DNA of 64,000 bases. It comes from an uncultured Oscillospiraceae bacterium. Its GTDB lineage: Bacteria > Bacillota > Clostridia > Oscillospirales > Ruminococcaceae. Under the pieces are notes generated by a model, which had not been told where the DNA came from, ran no database searches, and worked only from the letters and a program-made list of their open reading frames with translations. Location of the stretch: positions 62,001 through 126,000 of the forward strand of contig CAJUHS010000004.1 of NCBI GenBank assembly GCA_910586535.1. Direction: 5' to 3'. This document shows positions 39,975 through 48,302 of this stretch, piece after piece; positions within the stretch are counted from its first letter, which is position 1; each line of letters begins with the position of its first letter. A program made the position numbers and the translations under genes.

Positions 39975-41983
39975 TACTTGCTCTTGCGGGAAATCAGAAC
40001 TGCGGCAAGACCACTCTGTTCAACCAGCTTACAGGTTCCAACCAGCACGTGGGGAACTTCCCCGGAGTAACGGTGGACAGAAAATCCGGCGAGATTCGCG
40101 GACGCAAAAACTGCGAAGTGGTTGACCTGCCGGGCATATATTCCATACGCCCCTACACCAACGAGGAGATAGTGGCGCGGGATTTCCTCATCGACGAAAA
40201 ACCCGACGCGATCATAAATATCGCCGACGCCACCAATATTGAGCGCAATCTCTATCTCACCCTGCAAATGCTGGAAATGAACATACCCATGGTGCTTGCG
40301 CTGAATATGATGGATGAGGTGCGGAACAACGGCGGCACTATTGATGTTAAGGGACTTTCCGAGCGGCTGGGTATACCCGTCCTTCCAATAAGCGCGGCTA
40401 AAAACGAGGGTATCGACGAACTTATTTCCAAGGTCATCGAATGCGCCGAAAAAAAGAAAAAGCCCAAAAAGCTTGACTTCTGTCACGGGGCGGTACACCG
40501 CTGCATACACGCCGTGTCCCATATGATTGAGGATCACGCCGTGCTTGCGGATATGTCCCCCAGATTTGCGGCGACGAAGCTTGTTGAGAACGATCCCGAC
40601 ATCAACAAAAAGCTGAAGCTTAACGAAAACGAGCTTGAAATGATAGAGCACAGCGTTTCCGAAATGGAAAAGGAGCTTGACATGGACAGGAACGCCGCCC
40701 TTGCCGATATGCGCTACACCTTCATCGAGGAGGTATGCCGCGAGACGGTGGTAAAGTGCCGCGAAAGCAAGGAGCATATCCGAAGCGTTAAGATAGACAA
40801 TATCCTGACCGGAAAATATCTTGCCATACCGCTTTTTCTCTGCATAATGCTGCTTATCTTCTGGATAACGTTCGGTTCGGTGGGAGCATGGCTCAGCGAT
40901 ATTTTTAGCGGCTTTATCGACTTTGTTACGTCTGGAATAGACAAGGCTCTGACGGTGTACGGTTTAAATCCGATAGTACATAGTCTTATCATAGACGGAA
41001 TTTTCGCCGGCGTGGGAAGCGTTCTCAGCTTTCTGCCCACGATAGTCACCCTGTTTTTCTGTCTGTCCATTCTGGAGGACAGCGGCTATATGGCGCGCGT
41101 GGCTTTCGTAATGGATAAGCTGCTGCGCAAGATAGGTCTTTCGGGACGGTCGTTCGTTCCTATGCTTATCGGCTTCGGGTGCAGCGTTCCGGCTATCATG
41201 GCTACCCGCACCCTGTCCTCGGAAAGGGACAGGCGAATGACCATATTTCTTACGCCATACATGAGCTGCAGCGCGAAGCTGCCTATTTACGCAGTGTTCA
41301 CGGCGGCGTTTTTCCCGAAGTACAAAGCTCTCGTTATGATGATGCTCTACGTTTCGGGAATGCTTGTTGGGGTTGTCTGCGGGCTTATCATGAACAGGAC
41401 AAAATTCAAGGGGAACCCTGTTCCGTTCGTAATGGAGCTTCCCAATTACCGTCTGCCGTCGGCGAAAAGCGTGGGAATGCTTATGTGGGACAAGGCGAAG
41501 GATTTCATGCAGAAAGCCTTTACGGTAATATTTTTCGCCACGATCATAATATGGTTCCTGCAGACCTTTGATATGCGGCTGAACGTTGCGGAGAACAGCT
41601 CGGACAGCCTCCTTGCCGTGCTGGGCACGATAATTGCCCCTCTGTTCAGACCTCTCGGCTTCGGGGACTGGCGCGCGGCTACGGCGCTTATAACGGGCTT
41701 TTCCGCAAAGGAGGCGGTAGTATCAACACTTGCGGTGCTGACGGGTTCAAGTGTTGCGGATTTAGGTACGGTACTGGGCGGACTTTTTACCCCTCTGTCC
41801 GCGGCAAGTTTCCTTGCGTTTACATTGCTGTATACACCCTGCGTTGCGGCGATCGCTGCTGTAAAGCGGGAAATGAACAGCGGCTGGTCGGCGTTTGTAA
41901 TGGTGCTTATGCAGTGTTTTGCGGCTTGGGTGGTATCCTTTGGAGTGTATAACATAGGCGCGTTTATATTCGGTAATACGTGA
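39971..41983 (+). CDS. feoB: Ferrous iron transporter FeoB
   Basis: 670 residues, GTPase-coupled Fe2+ importer. The N-terminal G domain has G1 GNQNCGKTTLFNQ (7-19; usual Pro and Val replaced by Gln and Cys), G2 NFPGVTVD, G3 DLPG and G4 NMMD. The membrane part has about eight to ten helices in two Gate domains, with GFGCSVPAIMATRTL and TPYMSCSAKLPIY. Translationally coupled to feoA. A weak AGCGT/ACGCT hairpin follows the stop. Confidence 0.96.
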   Translation: MILALAGNQNCGKTTLFNQLTGSNQHVGNFPGVTVDRKSGEIRGRKNCEVVDLPGIYSIRPYTNEEIVARDFLIDEKPDAIINIADATNIERNLYLTLQMLEMNIPMVLALNMMDEVRNNGGTIDVKGLSERLGIPVLPISAAKNEGIDELISKVIECAEKKKKPKKLDFCHGAVHRCIHAVSHMIEDHAVLADMSPRFAATKLVENDPDINKKLKLNENELEMIEHSVSEMEKELDMDRNAALADMRYTFIEEVCRETVVKCRESKEHIRSVKIDNILTGKYLAIPLFLCIMLLIFWITFGSVGAWLSDIFSGFIDFVTSGIDKALTVYGLNPIVHSLIIDGIFAGVGSVLSFLPTIVTLFFCLSILEDSGYMARVAFVMDKLLRKIGLSGRSFVPMLIGFGCSVPAIMATRTLSSERDRRMTIFLTPYMSCSAKLPIYAVFTAAFFPKYKALVMMMLYVSGMLVGVVCGLIMNRTKFKGNPVPFVMELPNYRLPSAKSVGMLMWDKAKDFMQKAFTVIFFATIIIWFLQTFDMRLNVAENSSDSLLAVLGTIIAPLFRPLGFGDWRAATALITGFSAKEAVVSTLAVLTGSSVADLGTVLGGLFTPLSAASFLAFTLLYTPCVAAIAAVKREMNSGWSAFVMVLMQCFAAWVVSFGVYNIGAFIFGNT

Positions 41984-42087
41984 CCTGCTTTACCTTGCCT
42001 CCGAAGCGTGTTGACGTTTCCGATTAACGCTCGTTTTGCAGGAAGATGTTTTATCTGCACTTCTATTACATATCAGGACTACATAAT

Positions 42088-42136
42088 AACGGAACGGGAT
42101 TCCGCCGCTGTCTTGCGGCAAGAGTCCCGTTCCGTT
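42088..42136. terminator. Bidirectional terminator between feoB and metK
   Basis: 12-bp perfect stem AACGGAACGGGA/TCCCGTTCCGTT with an inner GCCGC/GCGGC hairpin; a T-rich stretch follows on the plus strand. The 35 bases between it and the metK stop are low-complexity TTATTG-like repeats. Confidence 0.8.
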
Positions 42137-42170
42137 TAGTTAATTTATTATTGTTTATTGCATTATTGTA

Positions 42171-43355
42171 TTATTGCTGTACCGCTTTTTTCAGAGCCTC
42201 GGCGCGGTCTGTGCGCTCCCATGCAACGTCCAGCTCCTCCCGTCCCATGTGTCCGTAAGCGGCAAGCTTGCGGTACTGGGGCTTGCGAAGCTCAAGAGCC
42301 TCGATGATAGCAGCGGGGCGGAGGTCGAAAACCTCGTCCACAGCCGCTGCGATAGCTTCGTCGGAGACTTTGCCCGTACCGAATGTATCCACCATTATGG
42401 AAACAGGCTTTGCAACGCCGATAGCATATGCGAGCTGTATTTCGCACTTGTCTGCAAGTTCCGCCGCGACAACGTTTTTGGCAACGTACCTTGCCGCGTA
42501 AGCCGCGCTGCGGTCAACCTTTGTGGGGTCTTTTCCGCTGAACGCTCCGCCGCCGTGACGGGCGTATCCGCCGTATGTATCAACGATGATCTTGCGTCCC
42601 GTAAGACCGCTGTCGCCCTGAGGACCGCCGATAACGAAGCGTCCCGTGGGGTTTACAAAGTACTTGGTATCGTCAGCAAGCAGTTCTGCGGGAATGGTGG
42701 GCTTGATAACCTTTTCAATAATATCGGCGCGTATCTTTTCAAGAGAGACCTCCGCCGCGTGCTGTGAGGATACAACGACTGTCTCAACCTTTACGGGCTT
42801 GCCGTCCTCGTACTCAACTGTGACCTGGGTTTTTCCGTCGGGACGGAGATAAGGCAGAACTCCTGTTTTGCGAACCTCGGTGAGCTTCTTTGCAAGCTTG
42901 TGAGCAAGAGCGATAGGCATGGGCATAAGCTCGGGAGTCTCGTTGCAGGCGTAGCCGAACATCATTCCCTGATCTCCCGCGCCCGTCATGAACTTGTCGG
43001 AACCTTCGCCCTCCTTATGTTCAAGAGCCTCGTCAACGCCCATCGCGATATCGGAGGACTGTTCGTCTATGGACTGCATAACGGCGCAGGTGTGTCCGTC
43101 AAACCCGTATTTTGCACGGTCGTATCCTATGTCGATGATTACCTGTCTTACTATCTTGGGAATGTCAACGTAGCAGTTTGTGGAAATTTCCCCCATGCAC
43201 ATTGCCATACCAGTGGTAACGGCAGTCTCACAGGCAACGCGTCCCATAGGGTCCTTTTCAAGGATAGCGTCAAGTATCGCGTCGGATATCTGGTCGCATA
43301 TTTTGTCGGGGTGTCCTTCTGTAACGGACTCTGAGGTAAACAGCATTTTAGACAT
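42171..43355 (-). CDS. metK: S-adenosylmethionine synthetase
   Basis: 394 residues, makes SAM from methionine and ATP. Motifs TEGHPDKICDQISDAILD, GAGDQGMMFGYA and GGGAFSGKDPTKVDRSAAY are intact. The ATG at 43355 is chosen, with AAAGGTG 6 bases upstream, over the ATG at 43364. Controlled by the SAM-I riboswitch and terminator just upstream. Confidence 0.97.
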   Translation of the reverse strand: MSKMLFTSESVTEGHPDKICDQISDAILDAILEKDPMGRVACETAVTTGMAMCMGEISTNCYVDIPKIVRQVIIDIGYDRAKYGFDGHTCAVMQSIDEQSSDIAMGVDEALEHKEGEGSDKFMTGAGDQGMMFGYACNETPELMPMPIALAHKLAKKLTEVRKTGVLPYLRPDGKTQVTVEYEDGKPVKVETVVVSSQHAAEVSLEKIRADIIEKVIKPTIPAELLADDTKYFVNPTGRFVIGGPQGDSGLTGRKIIVDTYGGYARHGGGAFSGKDPTKVDRSAAYAARYVAKNVVAAELADKCEIQLAYAIGVAKPVSIMVDTFGTGKVSDEAIAAAVDEVFDLRPAAIIEALELRKPQYRKLAAYGHMGREELDVAWERTDRAEALKKAVQQ

Positions 43356-43423
43356 AAAAATCACCTTTCCTAATTAGATTTGATGCAAGATAAAGAGCGG
43401 CGGAAAGCAACGGCGTGCGATCC

Positions 43424-43456
43424 GAAAAACAGCGCCCGGGACTTACCCGAGCGCTG
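43424..43456 (-). terminator. Riboswitch-controlled terminator before metK
   Basis: Minus strand stem CAGCGCTCGGG/CCCGGGCGCTG (one mismatch) with a TAAGT loop, then TTTTT. It follows the SAM-I aptamer and lies about 70 bases before metK. Confidence 0.93.
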
Positions 43457-43475
43457 CGAAATTTTCATTAAAAAT

Positions 43476-43580
43476 TCCTCATCTCTCGGAAAAATCCGCA
43501 GGATTTAGCACCTTTCTCACATTTCTGTAATTAGGTTGCCGGGCTTCACAGGACCAGTTCCTCAGCCGCTCTTGATAAGG
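43476..43580 (-). ncRNA. SAM-I (S-box) riboswitch
   Basis: On the minus strand the aptamer reads CTTATCAAGAGCGGCTGAGG, then GAAGCCCGGCAACC, GGTGCTAAATCC and finally GAGAGATGAG, which are the conserved blocks of the S-box in the right order and spacing. SAM binding should favour the terminator at 43424-43456 and shut off metK. Basis: sequence plus well-established class. Confidence 0.97.
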
Positions 43581-43608
43581 CATATGGCACATATTTTATT
43601 GTGCTTTC

Positions 43609-43637
43609 AGTATACCATTGTTTTTTTGTTTTGTCAA
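43609..43637 (-). promoter_or_regulatory. SigA promoter of the SAM riboswitch-metK transcript
   Basis: Minus strand TTGACA (43637-43632), 17-base spacer, TATACT (43614-43609), about 25 bases before the aptamer. Confidence 0.88.
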
Positions 43638-43829
43638 CAGATTTTTACAAAATTCAGATAATAATTTGCGGTGCGGCGGGCTGACAGGGGGAAATATCCG
43701 AAAAAATTCGCCGCCTGACTTTCTGACTTTGCCGTCCTTTTGAGTCCGGTCTGCCGCACTTTAAAGACGGCAGTGATCGCGGGAACAGGTGCGTCCGTAA
43801 AGTCCGTAAAAATAAATTGACAAAAACTA

Positions 43830-43858
43830 TTGGCAAATCACACAGAATATGATATACT
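43830..43858 (+). promoter_or_regulatory. SigA promoter of fhs
   Basis: TTGGCA (43830-43835), 17-base spacer, TATACT (43853-43858). A second TTGACA lies at 43817-43822 but is too far from the -10. Confidence 0.75.
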
Positions 43859-43891
43859 GTATTTATTATCTTTTTCGGGGGGAATTTTTCC

Positions 43892-45571
43892 ATGTTAACT
43901 GATATCGAGATCGCACAGCAGGCAAAAATGCTTAAAATAGGCAGAATAGCCGAAAACCTCGGCATTTCGGAGGACGACATCGAGCCTTACGGTCACTATA
44001 AGGCTAAGCTTTCTGAAGAGCTTTATACCAAAACCGCTTCAAATCCGGACGGTAAGCTTATCCTTGTTACCGCCATCAACCCGACTCCCGCGGGAGAGGG
44101 CAAGACCACTATGTCCGTAGGTCTTGCGGAGGCTATGGCTAAGATAGGCAAAAACGCCGTGCTGGCTCTCCGCGAACCGTCGCTCGGTCCCGTTTTCGGT
44201 ATCAAGGGAGGAGCGGCAGGCGGCGGCTATGCACAGGTAGTTCCCATGGAGGACATAAATCTTCACTTTACCGGCGATATGCACGCTATCACAGCGGCGA
44301 ACAATCTTCTCTGCGCGCTGCTTGACAACCATATGCAGCAGGGAAACGCTCTCGGCATAGATCAGCGCAGGATTATGATAGACCGCTGCCTCGATATGAA
44401 CGACCGCGCTCTCAGAAACGTAGTTGTGGGTCTTGGCGGAAAGGTCAACGGCGTGCCCCGTCAGGACGGTTTCAGAATCACGGTAGCCTCCGAAGTAATG
44501 GCAATACTGTGCCTTGCCTCCGACCTGACCGACCTGAAAGAACGTCTGGGACGCATTCTCGTTGCCTATACCTATGACGGAAATCCCGTATACGCCCGCG
44601 ATCTGGGTGCGCACGGAGCGATGACCGCTCTTTTAAAGGACGCTCTTAAACCCAATCTTGTTCAGACTCTGGAAAATACCCCCGCAATAATGCACGGAGG
44701 TCCCTTTGCCAATATTGCTCACGGCTGTAATTCCGTAAGAGCCACAAAGCTTGCGCTTAAGCTGGGTGATTACTGCATTACCGAGGCAGGCTTCGGAGCA
44801 GATCTTGGCGCGGAAAAATTCTTTGACATCAAGTGCCGTTTTGCGGGGCTGAAGCCCTCCTGTACGGTTCTGGTAGCAACGATACGCGCTTTGAAGTACA
44901 ACGGAGGCGTTCCCAGGGCGGAGCTTACGGCCGAGAACGTTGAGGCTCTGAAAAAGGGTATCGTAAATCTTAAGACCCATATCGAGAATATTCACAAGTT
45001 CGGCGTACCGGTAGTTGTGGCGATAAACCGTTTCCATACCGATACAGAGGCAGAGATCAGGGTAATAAAGGATTTCTGCGCGGAAATGGGAGTTGAAGTA
45101 TCCCTTGCGGAGGTTTTTGCCAAGGGCGGCGAGGGCGGTACCGATCTTGCGGAAAAGGTATGCGCTACCATTGAGAAGTGCGATGGCTGTCAGACCAGCT
45201 TCAAGCCTCTGTACGACGAGAAGCTTCCCATTAAGGAAAAGATAGGCATAATTGCGAAAGAGATATACCGCGCCGACGGAGTAAACTTTACCGCGCAGGC
45301 TGAAAAGGCTATTAAGGAAATAGAGGGACTTGGCTTCGGCGGGACTCCCGTGTGCGTGGCAAAGACCCAGTATTCTCTTTCGGACGATCCCGCAAAGCTG
45401 GGCAAGCCCGAAAACTTTGTGATAACAGTACGCGACGTAAAGCTTTCCGCAGGAGCGGGATTCGTGGTCGCTCTGACAGGCGATATCATGGTAATGCCGG
45501 GACTTCCCAAGGCTCCCGCGGCGCTGAAGATAGACTGCGATAACGACGGAAATATTTCCGGACTTTTCTGA
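43892..45571 (+). CDS. fhs: Formate-tetrahydrofolate ligase
   Basis: 559 residues, full length. It converts formate, THF and ATP to 10-formyl-THF for purine and one-carbon metabolism. The P-loop TPAGEGKTTMSVGLAEAM, REPSLGPVFGIKGGAAGGGY and the C-terminal MVMPGLPKAPAA-type signature (MPGLPKAPA) are present. ATG start with GGGGGGAA upstream. Followed by a terminator. Confidence 0.97.
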   Translation: MLTDIEIAQQAKMLKIGRIAENLGISEDDIEPYGHYKAKLSEELYTKTASNPDGKLILVTAINPTPAGEGKTTMSVGLAEAMAKIGKNAVLALREPSLGPVFGIKGGAAGGGYAQVVPMEDINLHFTGDMHAITAANNLLCALLDNHMQQGNALGIDQRRIMIDRCLDMNDRALRNVVVGLGGKVNGVPRQDGFRITVASEVMAILCLASDLTDLKERLGRILVAYTYDGNPVYARDLGAHGAMTALLKDALKPNLVQTLENTPAIMHGGPFANIAHGCNSVRATKLALKLGDYCITEAGFGADLGAEKFFDIKCRFAGLKPSCTVLVATIRALKYNGGVPRAELTAENVEALKKGIVNLKTHIENIHKFGVPVVVAINRFHTDTEAEIRVIKDFCAEMGVEVSLAEVFAKGGEGGTDLAEKVCATIEKCDGCQTSFKPLYDEKLPIKEKIGIIAKEIYRADGVNFTAQAEKAIKEIEGLGFGGTPVCVAKTQYSLSDDPAKLGKPENFVITVRDVKLSAGAGFVVALTGDIMVMPGLPKAPAALKIDCDNDGNISGLF

Positions 45572-45605
45572 TTTCCTGTTGCAGCTGCGCTGCTGATTGA
45601 ATTTT

Positions 45606-45640
45606 ACGGGTGCAGAAATGCCTGTGCCCGTTTGTTTTTC
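45606..45640 (+). terminator. Intrinsic terminator after fhs
   Basis: 10-bp stem ACGGGTGCAG/CTGTGCCCGT (two G-U pairs in RNA), AAATGC loop, then TTGTTTTT. It ends just before the ribosome site of the hydrolase gene, so read-through transcription is possible. Confidence 0.8.
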
Positions 45641-45652
45641 CGAGGAATTTTT

Positions 45653-46342
45653 ATGGGCATTCACCTTAATTATACCGAAAAAGGAGAGGGCGATCCGCTT
45701 GTGCTTCTCCACGGCAACGGCGGGGACAGCGGATATTTCGTGCATCAGACCGAATATTTTTCAAAGAGCCGCAGAGTGATAGCAGTCGATACAAGGGGTC
45801 ACGGGAAATCTCCGCGGGGGGACGCACCGTTTACTATTGCTCAGTTTGCAGAGGATCTGAAAGACTTTCTTGACGGAGAAAAAATTGAAAAGCCTGATAT
45901 TTTAGGTTTTTCCGACGGTGCAAATATTGCTTTGACATTTGCGTTAAAATACCCCGAAAGAGTTTCAAGGCTTATTTTAAACGGAGGAAATCTTTTTCCC
46001 GCAGGAGTGAAGCGGAGCATACAGATACCTATTGAGATAGGGTATAATATAGCATCTAAATTTGCGGATAAAAGTCCTGCCGCAAAGAAAAACGCCGAGC
46101 TGCTTGGACTTATGAAAAACGAGCCGGATATAGACCCGAAAAACCTTTCTTCGCTTAAAATCAAAACCTTGGTAATAGTCGGTACGCGTGATATGATAAG
46201 AGACGGACACACTGAGCTTATCGGAAAAAGCATACCTGATTCCCGGACGGTCAGGCTAAGGGGCGGTCATTTTATTGCAAATAAAAATCCCGAGGAATTT
46301 AACCTCGCTGTCGGGAATTTTTTGGATGAAAAACGATTTTGA
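45653..46342 (+). CDS. Alpha/beta-fold hydrolase
   Basis: 229 residues. Oxyanion HGNGG (VLLHGNGGDSG), nucleophile elbow GFSDGAN (Ser near residue 91), catalytic His in RGGHFIANKNPEEF, and an Asp in GTRDMI. Substrate unknown; esterase or peptidase-like. Start ATG at 45653 with GAGGAA upstream; no obvious link to the queuosine genes downstream, which have their own leader. Confidence 0.88.
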   Translation: MGIHLNYTEKGEGDPLVLLHGNGGDSGYFVHQTEYFSKSRRVIAVDTRGHGKSPRGDAPFTIAQFAEDLKDFLDGEKIEKPDILGFSDGANIALTFALKYPERVSRLILNGGNLFPAGVKRSIQIPIEIGYNIASKFADKSPAAKKNAELLGLMKNEPDIDPKNLSSLKIKTLVIVGTRDMIRDGHTELIGKSIPDSRTVRLRGGHFIANKNPEEFNLAVGNFLDEKRF

Positions 46343-46358
46343 ATTTTTAATTTTATAA

Positions 46359-46467
46359 ACGCAGTTCATTTGTACCTTCCTGCGTAAAACACCAAGGTGT
46401 TTCAAATCAAAACCGGGACTACATCTTGTATTCAAAGGTGCAGTTTCGGCTGTGCCTTTTATTTTTT
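46359..46467 (+). promoter_or_regulatory. Candidate preQ1-type switching leader with terminator before queD
   Basis: A 6-bp stem ACGCAG/CTGCGT (46359-46364 with 46380-46385) has ACCTT in its loop (46374-46378). ACCTT can pair with AAGGT in the A-rich tail (46394-46398), giving an H-type pseudoknot as in preQ1-I aptamers, or with the AAGGTG inside the 5' arm of the downstream terminator (46434-46443/46450-46459 then U-rich). The two pairings exclude each other. Exact preQ1-I consensus residues are not matched, so the class is uncertain; the downstream genes make preQ0/preQ1 precursors. Confidence 0.5.
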
Positions 46468-46491
46468 AAATTATATCTTTGGAGGAATTTT

Positions 46492-46911
46492 ATGTATATA
46501 TTAAAAGCCGAAGCCGCCTTTGACAGCGCGCATTTTCTAAGCGGCTACAAGGGTAAATGCGCAAATCTTCACGGACACCGCTGGGTGATTTCCGCAGAGA
46601 TAGCTTCCGAAAACCTTATTGCGGATGGACAATTCCGCGGCATGGTGACCGATTTCGGCGATATAAAGCGCGATTTAAAAAATCTTGCGGACGAGTTCGA
46701 CCACGCTTTTATTTATGAAAATGGTACTTTAAAAAGTGCAGCAGTTGCTGTGCTTAATGAGGAAAATTTTCGTCTTATCGAAGTGGATTTCCGTCCCACG
46801 GCGGAAAATTTTGCAAAGTATTTTTATGACCGTCTTTCCCGAATGGGGTACAGCGTCAGAAGCGTTACGGTTTACGAAACGCCGAATAATTCAGCCACAT
46901 ATATTGATTGA
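46492..46911 (+). CDS. queD: 6-carboxytetrahydropterin synthase QueD
   Basis: 139 residues, second step from GTP to preQ0. Zn ligands His14, His27 and His29 in DSAHFLSGYKGKCANLHGHR, with catalytic Cys23; FDHAF and the terminal TVYETPNNSATY are typical. The ATG at 46492 with GGAGG 6 bases upstream is chosen over a longer frame from 46426 that would cross the terminator. Confidence 0.95.
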   Translation: MYILKAEAAFDSAHFLSGYKGKCANLHGHRWVISAEIASENLIADGQFRGMVTDFGDIKRDLKNLADEFDHAFIYENGTLKSAAVAVLNEENFRLIEVDFRPTAENFAKYFYDRLSRMGYSVRSVTVYETPNNSATYID

Positions 46912-46920
46912 GGTGCAGAT

Positions 46921-47589
46921 ATGAACACATATAAAATTGCAGAAATGTTTTCCAGCATTAACGGAGAGGGTACTCACGCAGGTCAGCTTGCGTTTTTTGT
47001 ACGCTTCACAGGGTGCAATCTGAATTGCTCATACTGCGATACAAAATGGGCGAACGTGTCTAACGCCGAATACACCGAAATGACAGCGGACGAGATACGG
47101 TCCGAGGTGCAAAAAAGCGGCATTAGCAACGTTACCGTAACGGGCGGCGAGCCGCTTATACAGCCGAATATTGTCCCGCTTCTGGAAACGCTCTGCGGGG
47201 ACGGTCGCTATGTTGAGATAGAGACAAACGGTTCTGCGGACGTTTCCGAAGTCGTGAAAATAAAGGGAGAACGTCCTGCCTTGACAATGGATTACAAGCT
47301 GCCGTCAAGCGGTATGGAAAGCTTTATGCGCACGGAAAATTTTGCTCTTCTTGAAGCTAAGGACACGGTGAAATTTGTTTCCGGCAGCCGTGCCGATCTG
47401 GAGCGCGCTCTTGAAATTATCCGGGAGTACGGTCTTGTCGGGAAATGCGCGGTTTATATCAGTCCCGTTTTCGGTAAGCTGAAGCCTGCGGAAATTGTGG
47501 ATTTTATGCTTGCAAACAAGCTGAACGGAGCAAACGTTCAGCTTCAGATGCACAAGTTTATTTGGGATCCTAATATGCGTGGAGTTTAA
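46921..47589 (+). CDS. queE: 7-carboxy-7-deazaguanine synthase QueE (radical SAM)
   Basis: 222 residues. The radical-SAM motif CNLNCSYC (Cys32, Cys36, Cys39; CX3CX2C) and the GGEP motif (VTGGEPLIQPN) are intact. It contracts the pterin ring of the QueD product. ATG with GAGGTG upstream, 9 bases after queD. Confidence 0.95.
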   Translation: MNTYKIAEMFSSINGEGTHAGQLAFFVRFTGCNLNCSYCDTKWANVSNAEYTEMTADEIRSEVQKSGISNVTVTGGEPLIQPNIVPLLETLCGDGRYVEIETNGSADVSEVVKIKGERPALTMDYKLPSSGMESFMRTENFALLEAKDTVKFVSGSRADLERALEIIREYGLVGKCAVYISPVFGKLKPAEIVDFMLANKLNGANVQLQMHKFIWDPNMRGV

Positions 47590-47621
47590 TGCAGCGGCTG
47601 AGGCTTTCCGCCCGATAAACA

Positions 47622-47672
47622 AGCCGGTATTCAGCCTTGCGGGACAGCCTGCATTGGCAAGAAAATCCGGCT
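47622..47672 (+). other. Structured spacer between queE and folE
   Basis: AGCCGG/CCGGCT (47622-47627 with 47667-47672) encloses an inner CTTGC/GCAAG stem (47636-47640 with 47657-47661). No U-run. The 128-base spacer is unusually long for this otherwise tight operon. No known riboswitch recognised; not a THF aptamer by its conserved strings. Confidence 0.35.
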
Positions 47673-47717
47673 CCTACAATCATATTTGAGGATTGAAATG
47701 TAAAACGGAGGAACATT

Positions 47718-48302
47718 ATGGATAAAATAAATTACGCAAAAATCGAGGAACATATCCGCGGAATACTGGAGGCTTTGGGGGACGACCCCGACCGCGAGGG
47801 TCTGCGCGAGACCCCTGCCCGTGTTGCGAAAATGTACGGCGAGGTTTTCGAGGGAATGAATTACACCAACGCTGAGATCGCGGAGATGTTCGGCAAGTCC
47901 TTTGAGACGGGGTACACGGAAAACGACATTGTTATCGTTCGGGACATCGAGGTGTTTTCCTACTGCGAGCACCACCTTGCGCTGATGTACGACATGAAAG
48001 TCACCGTGGCGTATATCCCAAAGGGACGGGTTCTGGGACTATCAAAAATAGCACGTATCGCGGATATGGCGGCGAAGCGTCTCCAATTGCAGGAACGTCT
48101 TGGCGCGGATATTGCGGAAATACTAACGCTTGCAAGCGGTTCTGAGGACGTTGCGGTCTTTATTGAGGCAAGCCACAGCTGCATGACTGCGCGGGGAATA
48201 AAAAAACCATCCGCACAAACTGCGACGGTCACTCTGCGGGGACGGTTCAATACGGATACTGCACTGCAAAACCGCCTGTTCAATCAGGTGACTGTAAAAT
48301 GA
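47718..48302 (+). CDS. folE: GTP cyclohydrolase I
   Basis: 194 residues, makes 7,8-dihydroneopterin triphosphate, first step for both folate and queuosine. Zn/catalytic residues Cys83, His85-His86 in FSYCEHHLALM and Cys155 in SHSCMTARG; GLSKIARIAD is also typical. Within a que operon it supplies QueD. Starts after GGAGGAAC; its stop overlaps the next gene as ATGA. Confidence 0.95.
   Translation: MDKINYAKIEEHIRGILEALGDDPDREGLRETPARVAKMYGEVFEGMNYTNAEIAEMFGKSFETGYTENDIVIVRDIEVFSYCEHHLALMYDMKVTVAYIPKGRVLGLSKIARIADMAAKRLQLQERLGADIAEILTLASGSEDVAVFIEASHSCMTARGIKKPSAQTATVTLRGRFNTDTALQNRLFNQVTVK

Noticed and set aside
46391..46400. AAACACC-AA-GGTGTTT hairpin as the main structure of the queD leader
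   Set aside because: The two-base loop is too tight for a stable RNA hairpin, and the pseudoknot/terminator pairing explains the same bases better. It may still compete.
47590..47717. THF or preQ1-II riboswitch before folE
   Set aside because: The spacer folds, but none of the conserved strings of those classes could be placed, and there is no terminator or sequestered ribosome site.
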